Under the pieces are notes generated by a model. That model worked only from the letters and a program-made list of their open reading frames with translations. It was not told the origin of the DNA and searched no databases. Below, piece after piece: positions 26,619 to 32,100 of a stretch of DNA of 64,000 bases. This stretch comes from Hormiphora californensis (lineage: Eukaryota; Ctenophora; Tentaculata; Cydippida; Pleurobrachiidae): assembly GCA_020137815.1 (NCBI GenBank), contig CM035358.1:3148292-3212291 (forward strand). Direction: 5' to 3'. Positions within the stretch are counted from its first letter, which is position 1. Every line of letters starts with the position of its first letter. A program made the translations under genes and the position numbers.

Positions 26619-27906
26619 ATGTCACACTCTCACGCCATTGCAGCACCGAGATCAAGATAACAGTTACGAACTCCCGGACCCACACATTCTTTATCTCTCT
26701 CACTCTTACTAATCTCTCACTCTCTTTACCTATCTCAGGCGTTATCTTATCTTATACTGATTTCTCTGCCTGCTACCTTATCATGAATTCGTTCTATTGT
26801 TACGCCCTAAAGTGTCTCTCACTCTTGTTTTAAAAATTTTACAATGCAATTTTATTATGCCTATTTTCGTTGTACCTGACGTCAACAATAATGTCCCAGA
26901 TTCTTACACTTTTAGACCTCGCAGGCTCGGTCAAAAAGTAAAACTACATCACTCGCAGGCTCGTGAGGTAGTTAGACTTAGTGGCACTCGCAGGCTCGTG
27001 CACTAAAGTACAAGAATCTGCCTCGACCTGTGGTCTCGGATCATTATTGTTGTACTTATAACACTCGACCTTCGGTCTCGTGTTATAAGTTTTCAGGTAC
27101 AACTTATAAGCATAATAAAATCCTACACTATACAACTGCACCTTTAGGTTCTTCCCTCCATGTTCCTTTTGTGTCTGCAGTTGCAAAATACTGAAACGAC
27201 ACTGCAGTAACTACCTCCCCACCATACTTATCCGCACAGTTGTTATCAGCAAATGTTGTGTCCAACAAGACAGTATCGTTCTGTTTTAGTTTGATGCTGG
27301 TGCTAGTTTTACTAAGGGTCCAAGTATTGAGATAACTGTTAACCACTCTAGTACCAGTATATGAAAACCAACCATTACTACCACACCCGTCTAGGTAGTA
27401 CCGGGTGGGTTCCCAACCTATCCTTCCTATAGTAGACCCGGACTTGTCAAAGAAGTATATGACTTTATACTGGTCTGGGTTGTCTGCATACTGAATCTGT
27501 ACTGGGTACTTTTCTAGTTCGTTAGAGAAGGCGCATGAAGCAGTGAGACAGTCACCCGCAATTGAGTTGTATTCTAGGGGTGGGGGTTGAAGTCATAACA
27601 TGGAAAACCAGTAATAGAACCTCATTTTAACAATATACCTTCAAGAACCTAATACAGTCGGACCCCGATTTAGGGGCCCCCGATTTAGTGGCACCCCGAT
27701 TTAGGGACAGGATTTTTTTCCCCCGATATAGGAAATTAATCTTATTTGACCCCGATATTGTGGACACCCCGATTTAGTGGACAAGAGCCTTTCCCCCGAG
27801 GGTGTCCCTAAATCGGGGTCCGACTGTACCTAACAATTAGTATACAAGTACCTGTGCTAGCATATGAGGATTGAAGTGACAAGGCAAGGACAAACACCCA
27901 CAGCAT
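3889..27906 (-). CDS. secreted or membrane immunoglobulin-superfamily protein, ~10 Ig domains (3' end outside window)
   Basis: Likely a cell-surface or secreted recognition protein. Exons (minus strand): 27906-27852 (signal peptide MLWVFVLALSLQSSYAST), 27573-27142, 26168-26095, 25969-25653, 25509-25407, 24431-24256, 24146-24047, 23944-23772, 23595-23481, 23278-23118, 21990-21882, 21761-21462, 21198-21092, 5739-5574, 5367-5235, 4890-4766, 4632-4501, 4279-4109, 4016-3889. All have GT/AG borders and join in phase. Exon 2 encodes a ~145-residue N-terminal domain I do not recognise. Then come about ten Ig domains, mostly split over two exons: the first half has Cys and Trp and ends in phase 0, the second has a motif such as DAGTYQC, GGTYNC or DGGTYTC and ends in phase 1. 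Ig6 (21761-21462) is in one exon. Ig10 is cut by the window edge; no transmembrane segment is seen. A 15.3-kb intron separates the two halves of Ig7. The second Ig domain has a frame problem at 25653-25407. Confidence 0.85.
4885..5085. repeat. short tandem repeat in IgSF intron
   Basis: About five imperfect ~37-bp units containing TTCTCTATACTGTGAGG and GGGGTGTGTTA. The first unit overlaps the acceptor of the exon starting at 4890, so the polypyrimidine tract of that splice site is copied several times upstream. Confidence 0.7.
5180..5219. mobile_element. 40-bp palindromic MITE remnant, pogo/Tc1-like ends
   Basis: Almost perfect 20+20 bp palindrome starting CAGTCGGACCCCGATTTACC, flanked by TA on both sides. 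The same ends occur at 27655-27826 and 32152-32235. TA flanks and CAGT ends are typical of the pogo/Tigger group of Tc1-mariner elements; assignment to that group is inference. Confidence 0.7.
5822..6480. repeat. ~300-bp duplicated block upstream of the gene array
   Basis: CTCTATTATAATTTGG followed by a GTTCGTTCAG segment and TGCTCCTTCATAAAATAC appears at about 5890 and again at about 6200. Both copies end near the words CCCAATGGGTGCG / CCCAATGGGTGG. The phrases CTCTATTATAAT and CTCCTTCATAAAATACTT recur near 54690 and 43024, so this is probably a dispersed repeat. It replaces the 5' third of the first array gene. Confidence 0.7.
6502..8289 (+). pseudogene. array gene 1, 5'-truncated copy of the unrecognised ~790-aa family
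   Basis: Open frame of 595 codons matching the array-2 protein from its residue ~252 onward (shared motif LYETAEASRNKAF). The N-terminal third, with the basic PPAKRRAR stretch, and the conserved upstream splice acceptor are missing; the dispersed repeat at 5822-6480 takes their place. The remaining frame is intact and ends in a long acidic tail rich in D, E, S and Y (NYDYGDSDYSEP, then EECDEEW). It could still be expressed from the Met at 6502 or 6529, but loss of the 5' part makes a pseudogene more likely. No transmembrane segment or known domain is seen. Confidence 0.75.
8290..8928. other. spacer between array genes 1 and 2
   Basis: The first ~150 bp match the 3' flanks of the other copies (TTGGGAC.AATCTTGTTTTT, later TTTTATT.TTACAGTA). 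All spacers then carry a decayed pogo-like end (CAGTCAAACCTCGATTTACC here at 8445), so the duplication unit included it. This spacer alone also carries the MITE at 8473-8726. Confidence 0.6.
8473..8726. mobile_element. 254-bp MITE built of GATCGAATCGAAT repeats
   Basis: Terminal inverted repeats GGAACCGGCGAT / ATCGCCGGTTCC flanked by TA on both sides. The interior is made of repeated GATCGAATCGAAT words. It is present in the spacer after array gene 1 and absent from the equivalent spacers after genes 2-4, so it inserted after duplication. Confidence 0.75.
8929..8955 (+). promoter_or_regulatory. conserved branch point and 3' splice acceptor just before the array-gene ATG
   Basis: CTAACTCAC, a C/T tract and CCCTTGTAG end 10 bp before the ATG at 8966. 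The same arrangement precedes the ATGs at 11942, 14900 and 17641. CTAAC is a good branch-point match and lies ~25 nt before the AG. This argues that each gene has an upstream exon, probably 5' UTR, or receives a trans-spliced leader. I could not identify the upstream exon. Confidence 0.65.
8966..11344 (+). CDS. array gene 2, intact member of an unrecognised ~790-aa family
   Basis: Uninterrupted 792-codon frame. The start is chosen at MTEPPAKRRARC because this N-terminus is shared by copies 2-5 and a conserved splice acceptor lies just upstream. I recognise no known domain. The protein looks soluble and mostly helical, with many short leucine-rich amphipathic stretches and no signal peptide or transmembrane segment. 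PPAKRRAR could act as a nuclear-localisation signal. Most conserved between copies are the N-terminus, a middle block (RNINRKGLPIAEEIYQALSS) and a C-terminal block (LKEVWEWMLPWATMYQVDGV). The acidic tail is shorter than in copy 1, stopping after YDYGWSDCS. It lies on the opposite strand inside the 15.3-kb IgSF intron. Function unknown. Confidence 0.85.
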   Translation: MTEPPAKRRARCIESYCEDLRGLLVRSPDLWDFKAIQKVLNDIFRLYCKSWKIIQDLKDSTFPYSIPILISRKNLPPPDINSLLKILVEMTLYDNSYWKECYRSFVIDNFLPLPACYLQSLRFLNNTKGHSVPLSALQKVFHYLESKTTSKKTLPQNNKLIYSELAKMIGNIWGRDEEEVFVVLLNSVAELNSELHCLDHNTVLSLAKQVLSFINMSHNHVGKLKKTLGDLVEEICVLSPGQLAELYMFTDGDAKITLYETAEASRNKAFVSVLNESSANERSDKVIEAVRNINRKGLPIAEEIYQALSSFISEPREPMENWVKASRDALYIFLHRGKLKVSKESHKKRLNEVIIKFLRALRDVDCDTESVKEVLAEVTQDVIGLAEDTVFLLVLTGDDITLVMDLFAKYGTWFTKHFRIHNLKLDSKSCQGTLWHISTHPLLKNIGLREIYKLRKDLNLKRLWDFGALRGFRTKDLLSILSNLRETSPNEYLMKLSDFFLQTSSLDPISKARSSLEGGEDSKSIVSYVCKSIDLSETDPPKLLLRLFLCLVRYFQSAQTKFGHPREGQSPKKGHTNGTVRILGEEGAPGVEVTEQDLSSPILKSMLASSFEEGRTRNITVSTAPQHILEALKLILGEDGKGVEEHATLKEVWEWMLPWATMYQVDGVFKYLVEAMSRNNRSQDSMPSDDWLVEFAIRSKHPAWLMLVYDRFIVVETLNLPSRDLIFAITELINAVNTVKDTDTYLVNIINVCCQQHCSKSEFVPNFLTNRFLERSDYFDEDCYDYGWSDCS
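11942..14287 (+). CDS. array gene 3, intact member of the same family
   Basis: Uninterrupted 781-codon frame starting at the shared MTEPPAKRRARC N-terminus, 11 bp after the conserved CCCTTGTAG acceptor. It follows the copy-2 layout throughout, with substitutions scattered along the protein and a different linker around residue 560 (the KTEHSPKNGHANGTV stretch). The tail ends YDYGHSDFSDR. Spacing to gene 2 (start to start 2976 bp) and to gene 4 (2958 bp) shows a ~3-kb duplication unit that includes the flanks. Intact reading frames in copies 2 and 3, with copies 4 and 5 broken, suggest that at least these two are under constraint. Function unknown. Confidence 0.85.
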   Translation: MTEPPAKRRARCIESYCEDLRGLLVKSPDLWHFIAIQKVLDDIFLLYCKSWKMIEDLKDSTFPYSIPILISRQNLPPPVINSLLKILVEVALYDKTYWKKYYRSFVIDNFLPLPACYLQSLRFLNSTEGSSVPLSAVQKVSHYLESKMVSKKTLPKNDRLIYSEFAKMISDLEAGWSEDEVYAVLLVSVAELNSKLHCLDHNTVLTITKRVLCCINLRHLVGRMKEILGDLVEEICVLTPGKLAELYTFIGDAKIALYETAEVSRNKVFISVLNERVADRWSNEVIEAVRNINRKEFPIAEEIYQALSSFILEPREPMGNWVKASRDALYIFLERGKLRVSEESQKKRLHEVIIKFLEAIRDLDFDTESDKEVVAEVTQDVIGLAEDEVFLLVLTDDHITLAMDLFAKYGTWFTKYFRKLPGSKSFQSILWKISTHPLLKSISIRKIYKLRQDLDSNRLWHFGPAKAFRKEKIILKLSNLRETSPNDYLVKLSEFFLQIAIDDPYFEARRLVHSVCEIIDLSESDPPELLLRLFLCLVRYCQGVQTEFLCPKTEHSPKNGHANGTVKILGEEGAPGVEVTEQDLSSPVLNSMLASSFEEGRTRTITVPSAPQRILEALKLILGEEWTGVEKNATLKEVWEWMLPWATMYQVDGVFEYLVEAMSRNNQSQDSKLSDDWLVEFAIRSKHPAWIMLVYDRFVLVETLNLPSRDLIFAITELINAVKDTDNYLVNIIRFFTCPNLFDEVDDVSVPDIIPEIRKCEKYKYYDQFNYDYGHSDFSDR
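14510..14711. mobile_element. ~200-bp MITE-like insertion in the spacer before array gene 4
   Basis: Imperfect terminal inverted repeats (CACTGTCGTTTGTAGTGG at the left, CCACTACAAGCGGCCGTG at the right) bound DNA absent from the other spacers. A related sequence with the CTACAAGCGACCGTGTGA end occurs near 20500-20650 within the decayed copy 6. Family not assigned. Confidence 0.5.
14900..17330 (+). pseudogene. array gene 4, frameshifted copy
   Basis: Starts with the shared MTEPPAKRRARC N-terminus after an intact acceptor, but is broken. An extra A near 15655 (GGGGAATGCC where copy 2 has GGGGATGCC) shifts the frame. Further indels around 16240-16380 disrupt the middle block. The segments 14900-15724, 15651-16250 and 16383-17330 together cover the whole family length. 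The C-terminal segment keeps the conserved block and tail (NYEYGDSDYSVSDSDEEY). It is a recent pseudogene, or carries sequencing indels, or uses unrecognised introns; the shared positions in copies 2 and 3 are uninterrupted, so introns are least likely. Confidence 0.8.
17641..20036 (+). pseudogene. array gene 5, frameshifted copy
   Basis: Full-length by alignment to copies 2 and 3 but in three frames: 17641-18381, 18354-18965 and 18969-20036. The first break lies at the segment where copies 2-4 read CVLSPGKLAELYMF; here a small indel near 18365 puts a stop in frame. The second lies near 18965, after the GSKSC stretch. The shared N-terminus and conserved acceptor remain. The frame could also begin at 17632, where this copy alone has an in-frame ATG before the shared start. 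The tail ends NYNYGESDYSEHGYSDEEYF. Confidence 0.8.
20050..20730 (+). pseudogene. fragments of a sixth, decayed array copy
   Basis: Three pieces match the family 3' end in order: 20052-20115 (CTGAACTGATCAGCGCAGTA plus GGACACTG), ~20390-20450 (TTTGTAATAGATATATTTC then AAATCAGGAACTGTGAG, close to copy 3) and ~20648-20720 (TTGATCATGATAATTATGA then CTTAGGCATTTT, close to copy 5). Unrelated DNA separates them, including a doubled CCCTGATATCAGGG palindrome at about 20137-20171. No usable reading frame remains. Confidence 0.65.
20190..20381 (-). other. possible orphan Ig half-domain in the large intron
   Basis: On the minus strand an open frame contains VGKQVSADMHVSCTF followed, after 9 residues, by PSNVTWF. 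This gives the Cys-13-Trp spacing expected of the first half of an Ig domain. It lies between the IgSF exons at 21092 and 5739, but no clean in-phase splice sites surround it. It may be a relic or alternative exon, or chance. Confidence 0.25.
21187..21385. repeat. AT/GA-rich short tandem repeat in IgSF intron
   Basis: Alternating units of GATAACTAGAGA and GGGAGGGAGGTAACATA repeat irregularly from the acceptor of the 21198-21092 exon toward the previous exon. Confidence 0.65.
22051..22859. mobile_element. 809-bp foldback element with ~350-bp arms
   Basis: CGTGTTGGGCAAAAAAAATG at the left end is matched by its reverse complement at the right end, and the two arms stay complementary for about 350 bp with few mismatches around a ~100-bp centre. 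No coding sequence is recognised. It lies in the IgSF intron between the exons at 23118 and 21990. A target duplication is not clear. Confidence 0.8.
22999..23107 (+). mobile_element. 109-bp hAT-like MITE, copy A
   Basis: Ends CAGGAACCGACCGAA / TTCGGTCGGTTCCTG, with a central GGTCACGTGAC palindrome. Flanked by the perfect 8-bp direct repeat CTTATATT (22991-22998 and 23108-23115). The 8-bp duplication and CAGG ends fit the hAT superfamily. The right-hand duplication occupies positions +3 to +10 of the minus-strand intron that starts at 23117. Confidence 0.9.
24719..24793 (-). other. tRNA-like sequence (tRNA pseudogene or SINE head)
   Basis: On the minus strand TGGTCGAGTGG matches an A box and GGGTTCGAACC a B box, with about 45 bp between them. 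The cloverleaf is imperfect, so this is more likely a SINE head or tRNA-derived relic than a working tRNA. It lies in an IgSF intron. Confidence 0.5.
25110..25279. repeat. 170-bp inverted repeat
   Basis: GGATGAAGGTGGTTTGCAGC and about 45 further bases are repeated in reverse complement at the right end, around a short A/T-rich centre. MITE-like, in an IgSF intron; no clear target duplication. Confidence 0.7.
26573..26612. repeat. (CT)n microsatellite
   Basis: About 20 CT units in the intron between the first Ig exon and the N-terminal domain exon. It lies ~240 bp left of the multi-hairpin element; the second hairpin element also follows a (CT)n run. Confidence 0.9.
26850..27120 (+). repeat. 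271-bp multi-hairpin element, copy 1
   Basis: Terminal inverted repeats begin TTTTATTATGC. Inside are nested stems CAACAATAATG/CATTATTGTTG and CAGATTCTT/AAGAATCTG. Within these sit three successive hairpins, each with the identical loop TCGCAGGCTC: stems ACTTTTAGACC/GGTCAAAAAGT, AACTACATCAC/GTGAGGTAGTT and ACTTAGTGGCAC/GTGCACTAAAGT. Two further hairpins contain GACC...GGTC; the last is ACTTATAACAC/GTGTTATAAGT. A second element with the same layout and length, but different stem sequence, lies at 37479-37749. It is in an IgSF intron. No reading frame or known RNA family is recognised. Confidence 0.85.
27655..27826. mobile_element. 172-bp pogo-like MITE
   Basis: Ends CAGTCGGACCCCGATTTA and its reverse complement, flanked by TA at 27653-27654 and 27827-27828. 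The interior repeats CCCCGATTTAG words. It lies in the first intron of the IgSF gene, between the signal-peptide exon and the N-terminal domain exon. Confidence 0.75.
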
Positions 27907-29147
27907 GTTCAGGAGCTGCAGCCTCTGAAGCTAGTACCGATATACAATATACTACTACAAATGAACTATATACACAAGAGAGAGGAGAGATATAACAATT
28001 AGTGCAAGGCTGTTAAACTACTTCTTTTCTTGCTGTGCTGACACATTGAGTGGTGACACCCAGTGTGTGCAATACAGACACCCAGTATATCTCTAACAAT
28101 AATACACCCCCCCCCCCAATATATTGGCAGAGTCCCAAGGGCTGTTAACTAGGGAATCGCAAAAAGTGGACTATAATGATGCACCAACCAAAGTTTCGGG
28201 TTTTAGGTATAAGAACTAAAATATGAGAATTGAGATGAAATGTTAGTTTGAGTTGAAACCCATGGAATTCTTCACCTTAAAAAACTACCGCAACTGACAC
28301 TTGGTTCAATTGGAATCTTAGAATCTAAACACTATAAAGTGGTGATTCATGTTAAGTGTTAACGTGAAATGCACATTTGGCTTGATTTGGGCACTTTCAA
28401 CATTTCTGGCACAGATTCTGACCTTACTTTGCGTGACGCGCGAGGTCAACTGTCTAATCAACTGCGCGCGATTTGTTTGAAAATTCCCACGCTTGCGCGG
28501 ACCTTGAGCGCCAAAGCGCAGACAGCTCGAAATGACAGTCTTCGACAGACCCATGACCGCCATTTTGTGGTGAATTGGATCATAACAGGTTGATATGGGA
28601 CCACAGCAACTTCATTATTCAACAATAAAAAAGGAGAGTGGAGGAAAATAATGCCTTGGGCTCCTAAACCCGTCAGGCTTCTTTTCGCATGGCATTGGTT
28701 AGCTCTCCTCCACTCTCCCTTGAAATGATAATACACGGTATTTGACGGTAGTATAACGAAACTAAGTATTTAAACATTACTCAATCTTACACTACATTAT
28801 AGTACTCAATATGTACAAAGTATTGTACCCTGCAGGACAAACTGTCATAGTGACAGAGTCACCTCTCTCTTCTTTTCTCATTCTCTCAACATACACAAAT
28901 CAATCACAAAAATATCACTCTTTTCATAACAATTGTGGGTCATTTTCATATCAATTAGGCCCCATCCCATGTTTTTTGCTTTTCAATTTCCCTATCTGTA
29001 TCCGTGTACCACTACATTTCCTCTCTCGCTACATAAATTTGTCACATAACACAAACACATAAAGGAAAAAATGCTGTCCATGATTTTCCCAGATTTTCCC
29101 ACATTGTCATATATATCGGTATAAAAATGAATAAAAGGTGGGCCCCT
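27907..29147. other. intergenic region between IgSF start and dynamin 3' end
   Basis: Must contain the IgSF promoter and the dynamin 3' UTR. I see a ~90-bp inverted repeat at 28631-28721 (GGAGAGTGGAGGA / TCCTCCACTCTCC) and a CpG-richer stretch at 28430-28560. No convincing coding exon, RNA gene or clear promoter motif was found. Confidence 0.5.
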
Positions 29148-32100
29148 TTACATGCCAGGTCGGGCAGGTCGAGATGGGGGCATTCTCCTGTTTCCACCAG
29201 GAGGAGCGGGGGCAGGACGACTGAAATGGAACATGTTAGAGGTTGTGTTAGAATGAGGGATGGGGTGTTAAATTAAACATGTTTTTCATGGTTGTAGCAC
29301 TGAATGGAATACTGCACATGCAATTGTCAGGCAATTAGGAATTGAACATAACACAAACATGGATGTAACACAAGATAGAGGGAGACAGCATAAGGGGGAA
29401 CTTTCAGGGGCACCCCTGACCCCCATCTCTCTATACAAGGGAGGTCAAGGGGCGACCCCTGACAAGTGTTGGGCTCTTACAGGTCTGCTCCAAAGGTGGG
29501 CTTTCCATCTGCAAAGCCAATCTTGGGTGTGACATTGACACCAAATCCCATGCCCGTGTTGGTGGTGAAGTTAGGTTTGGAGGGCAGGGGAGGCGGGGCT
29601 CCTCTGGTGGTGGTTGAACTAAAGAGAGGGAGAGGAGGGGAGAGAAATAGTAAGGGGACCCTAACAGACAAACAGACGGGGTTTTAAACAAACAGACGGG
29701 GTTGAAACAGATATATATAATCGTGCGATACGAGTGATAGAGATGCTAGTTCCATTCTGTTTATAGTTCCACCTCCTCTCACCTAGCTGGTCTTGATCCT
29801 GGTCGACTGGGTGGGCCGCTACTACCACCACTCTGGTGGTCTGAGGCCAGGTTCGGCCGGGATCTGCTTGTAGTCATATCAGAAGATACTTTTCTAGAGG
29901 TGGCAGGACTGCGATGTGATGATCTGAGGGTGGGGGAGAGGGAGGGAGAGAAGAGGATTAGCGCTACATGCAAACTCAGCAAAACAACACCCTTCACACT
30001 TTTTGAGAGTTCTGTGGTAACTATGGTAACCATTAGTTACGACAGTAATACTTACGTGTTATTAGAAATTATGGGAGGAGGGAGAGGGTCGGAGGTGGTG
30101 CGAGATGAGACTTCAGATATAGTTTGGATTGCACTTTTACAGGCATCATACATCCCCAATAATTCCTCCCTTCTCTTCACTTCTTCTTCGGACTCTTCCA
30201 TCAAATTATCAACCTAGGGGAGGAGGAGTTATTAACCTAGGGGGAGGGGGGGGTATAGTTGGGACATCAGGCTCTTTAGAGAAGGGATACAAGTTTCCAT
30301 CCGACGCCCAAAACCAAAAACTTTGGGCTTGGCCCGATGAAAACCGTTCATCGACCAACTACTAGAGAATAGGAAGGAATAGGAATCAACTCACCGATTG
30401 TCCAGAGCTGTACAGCATTGGCATCAGTTCAACCTCAATAAAGACCTTCATTTTATTAACCATGAGACACATAATGTGTTTGGGTACCAGATCTTTGAAG
30501 GTTTTCCTAATAATGTTCATATAACTGTTAACATAGGTCCGGATAACCTCGACTTGTCGTTCCAGTTGGGGGTCTTCAAACAGACCTGGAGAGAGAGAGG
30601 GGATTGGTATGGGGCCACCATTCATTCAAGGCAGAGGAGAGAGAGGGAAAGGATTGGATCGGGATTTATAATTTTATAATGCTTTTGTACACGAATAAAT
30701 ACTGAAAATATGGGAATGAAGGACTCACGTTCAAATTTGGGTCTGGCATTCTCATCCTCCAGATCTTCCAGTGGGATTTCAGAACGGTGATTGTAGATAC
30801 CTGATAGGATGGAGAAGTATTTTCATGGAGTTATCGTTATAGCAGGGTCAGGGGACAGCTAGAGGTAAATAATTGTAAGTCGCGTAATAAGAAGATGCTA
30901 AATTTTCCTATATCTTAATTTTAGGTTGCTTAAAAGCTTGATCTTAATTTCGGAGAGTAAGGTAACACAAATAGATCACGTGGTATATCTAACATGGAAC
31001 ACCCTGTACATTTATACCTGCTACCCTTTGGTTGAAGATACCTGAGAACAAGAACACGTGACGTCATCCAGATATATTGGAACAAGAGGAACAGAAGGGA
31101 ACATATTATATGTGCATGTGGCACCACTACTAAGGCATATATTCTGCCACCTCCTGCTAACCGCACGGGAGAGAAGACATGGTATAGAATGAATAGTGTT
31201 ACCTGCCCTAAGGAATGATGCCCTCCAATCTTCCAGGTCATCCTCATCTTTAGCCATGATACTCAGCTCCCTGTACTCACGGAACAGATATCTAGGGGGG
31301 GGGGCAGAATGTTAGGAAACAAATATCTAGGGAAGGGGGAGGGGGCAGAATTTTAGGAAACAAGATATCTAGGGGGGCAGACTGTTAGGAAACAAATATC
31401 TAGAGGAGGCATCATGTTAGGAAAAAAGTAGAGATTATGGGAAAGTCAAGACTCTAGGGGATGGATGGATCGCCCACCTTGCATTGGGATTGAACAAGTT
31501 GATTTTGAATTTCCGATGGAAGAATCCTCCGTGTTCCTCGTCTTCATCAGTACTCTTCATCTTGATCCCATCAATATTCAGGTAGTACTTCTGGTCTCGT
31601 TCCTAGGAAGGGATGTTAGATAGTGCAACATGCAAAGCCAGAGAGGGGAGATAGTACTTCTGGAATCGTTTCTATGGGAGTGAAGGGTTGGGAGCTCGAG
31701 AGAGGGAGGTTAGACCAACAAAGCCTACCCTGTTGAGTCTAAACACTATCATGTTTTCAACACTTACAGATTCGTCCTTGTACCAAGCCAGCGCGTCAGT
31801 ATACAGTACAAACCAGTACTCCCTCGACAAACCCTTAGTAAGACCCACATTGGTGGTGGACAACCAACCCTTCTTAATCAACTGAGAGGAAGGGGGTGCG
31901 TTAGAGAGGGAGCTGGGTAAAACGGGCAGCGTATAACACTGGAGTGGCTTGCAGCTGTATATAATTTCAGGCTTTATTCAGTCCCGCGCTGGGTGTCACA
32001 CACTCTCTCTCATAGCACACACAATGCACACATGGTATCATGCTATCTCTCTCTCGTTCTCTCTCTTACGCTACTAGTTGAGACTGGGCCCTGAAACAGT

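Noticed and set aside
28318-28736. Short frames on both strands in the IgSF-dynamin spacer
   Set aside because: Overlapping frames in several phases, no homology or splice context; they arise around an inverted repeat and a CpG-rich patch.
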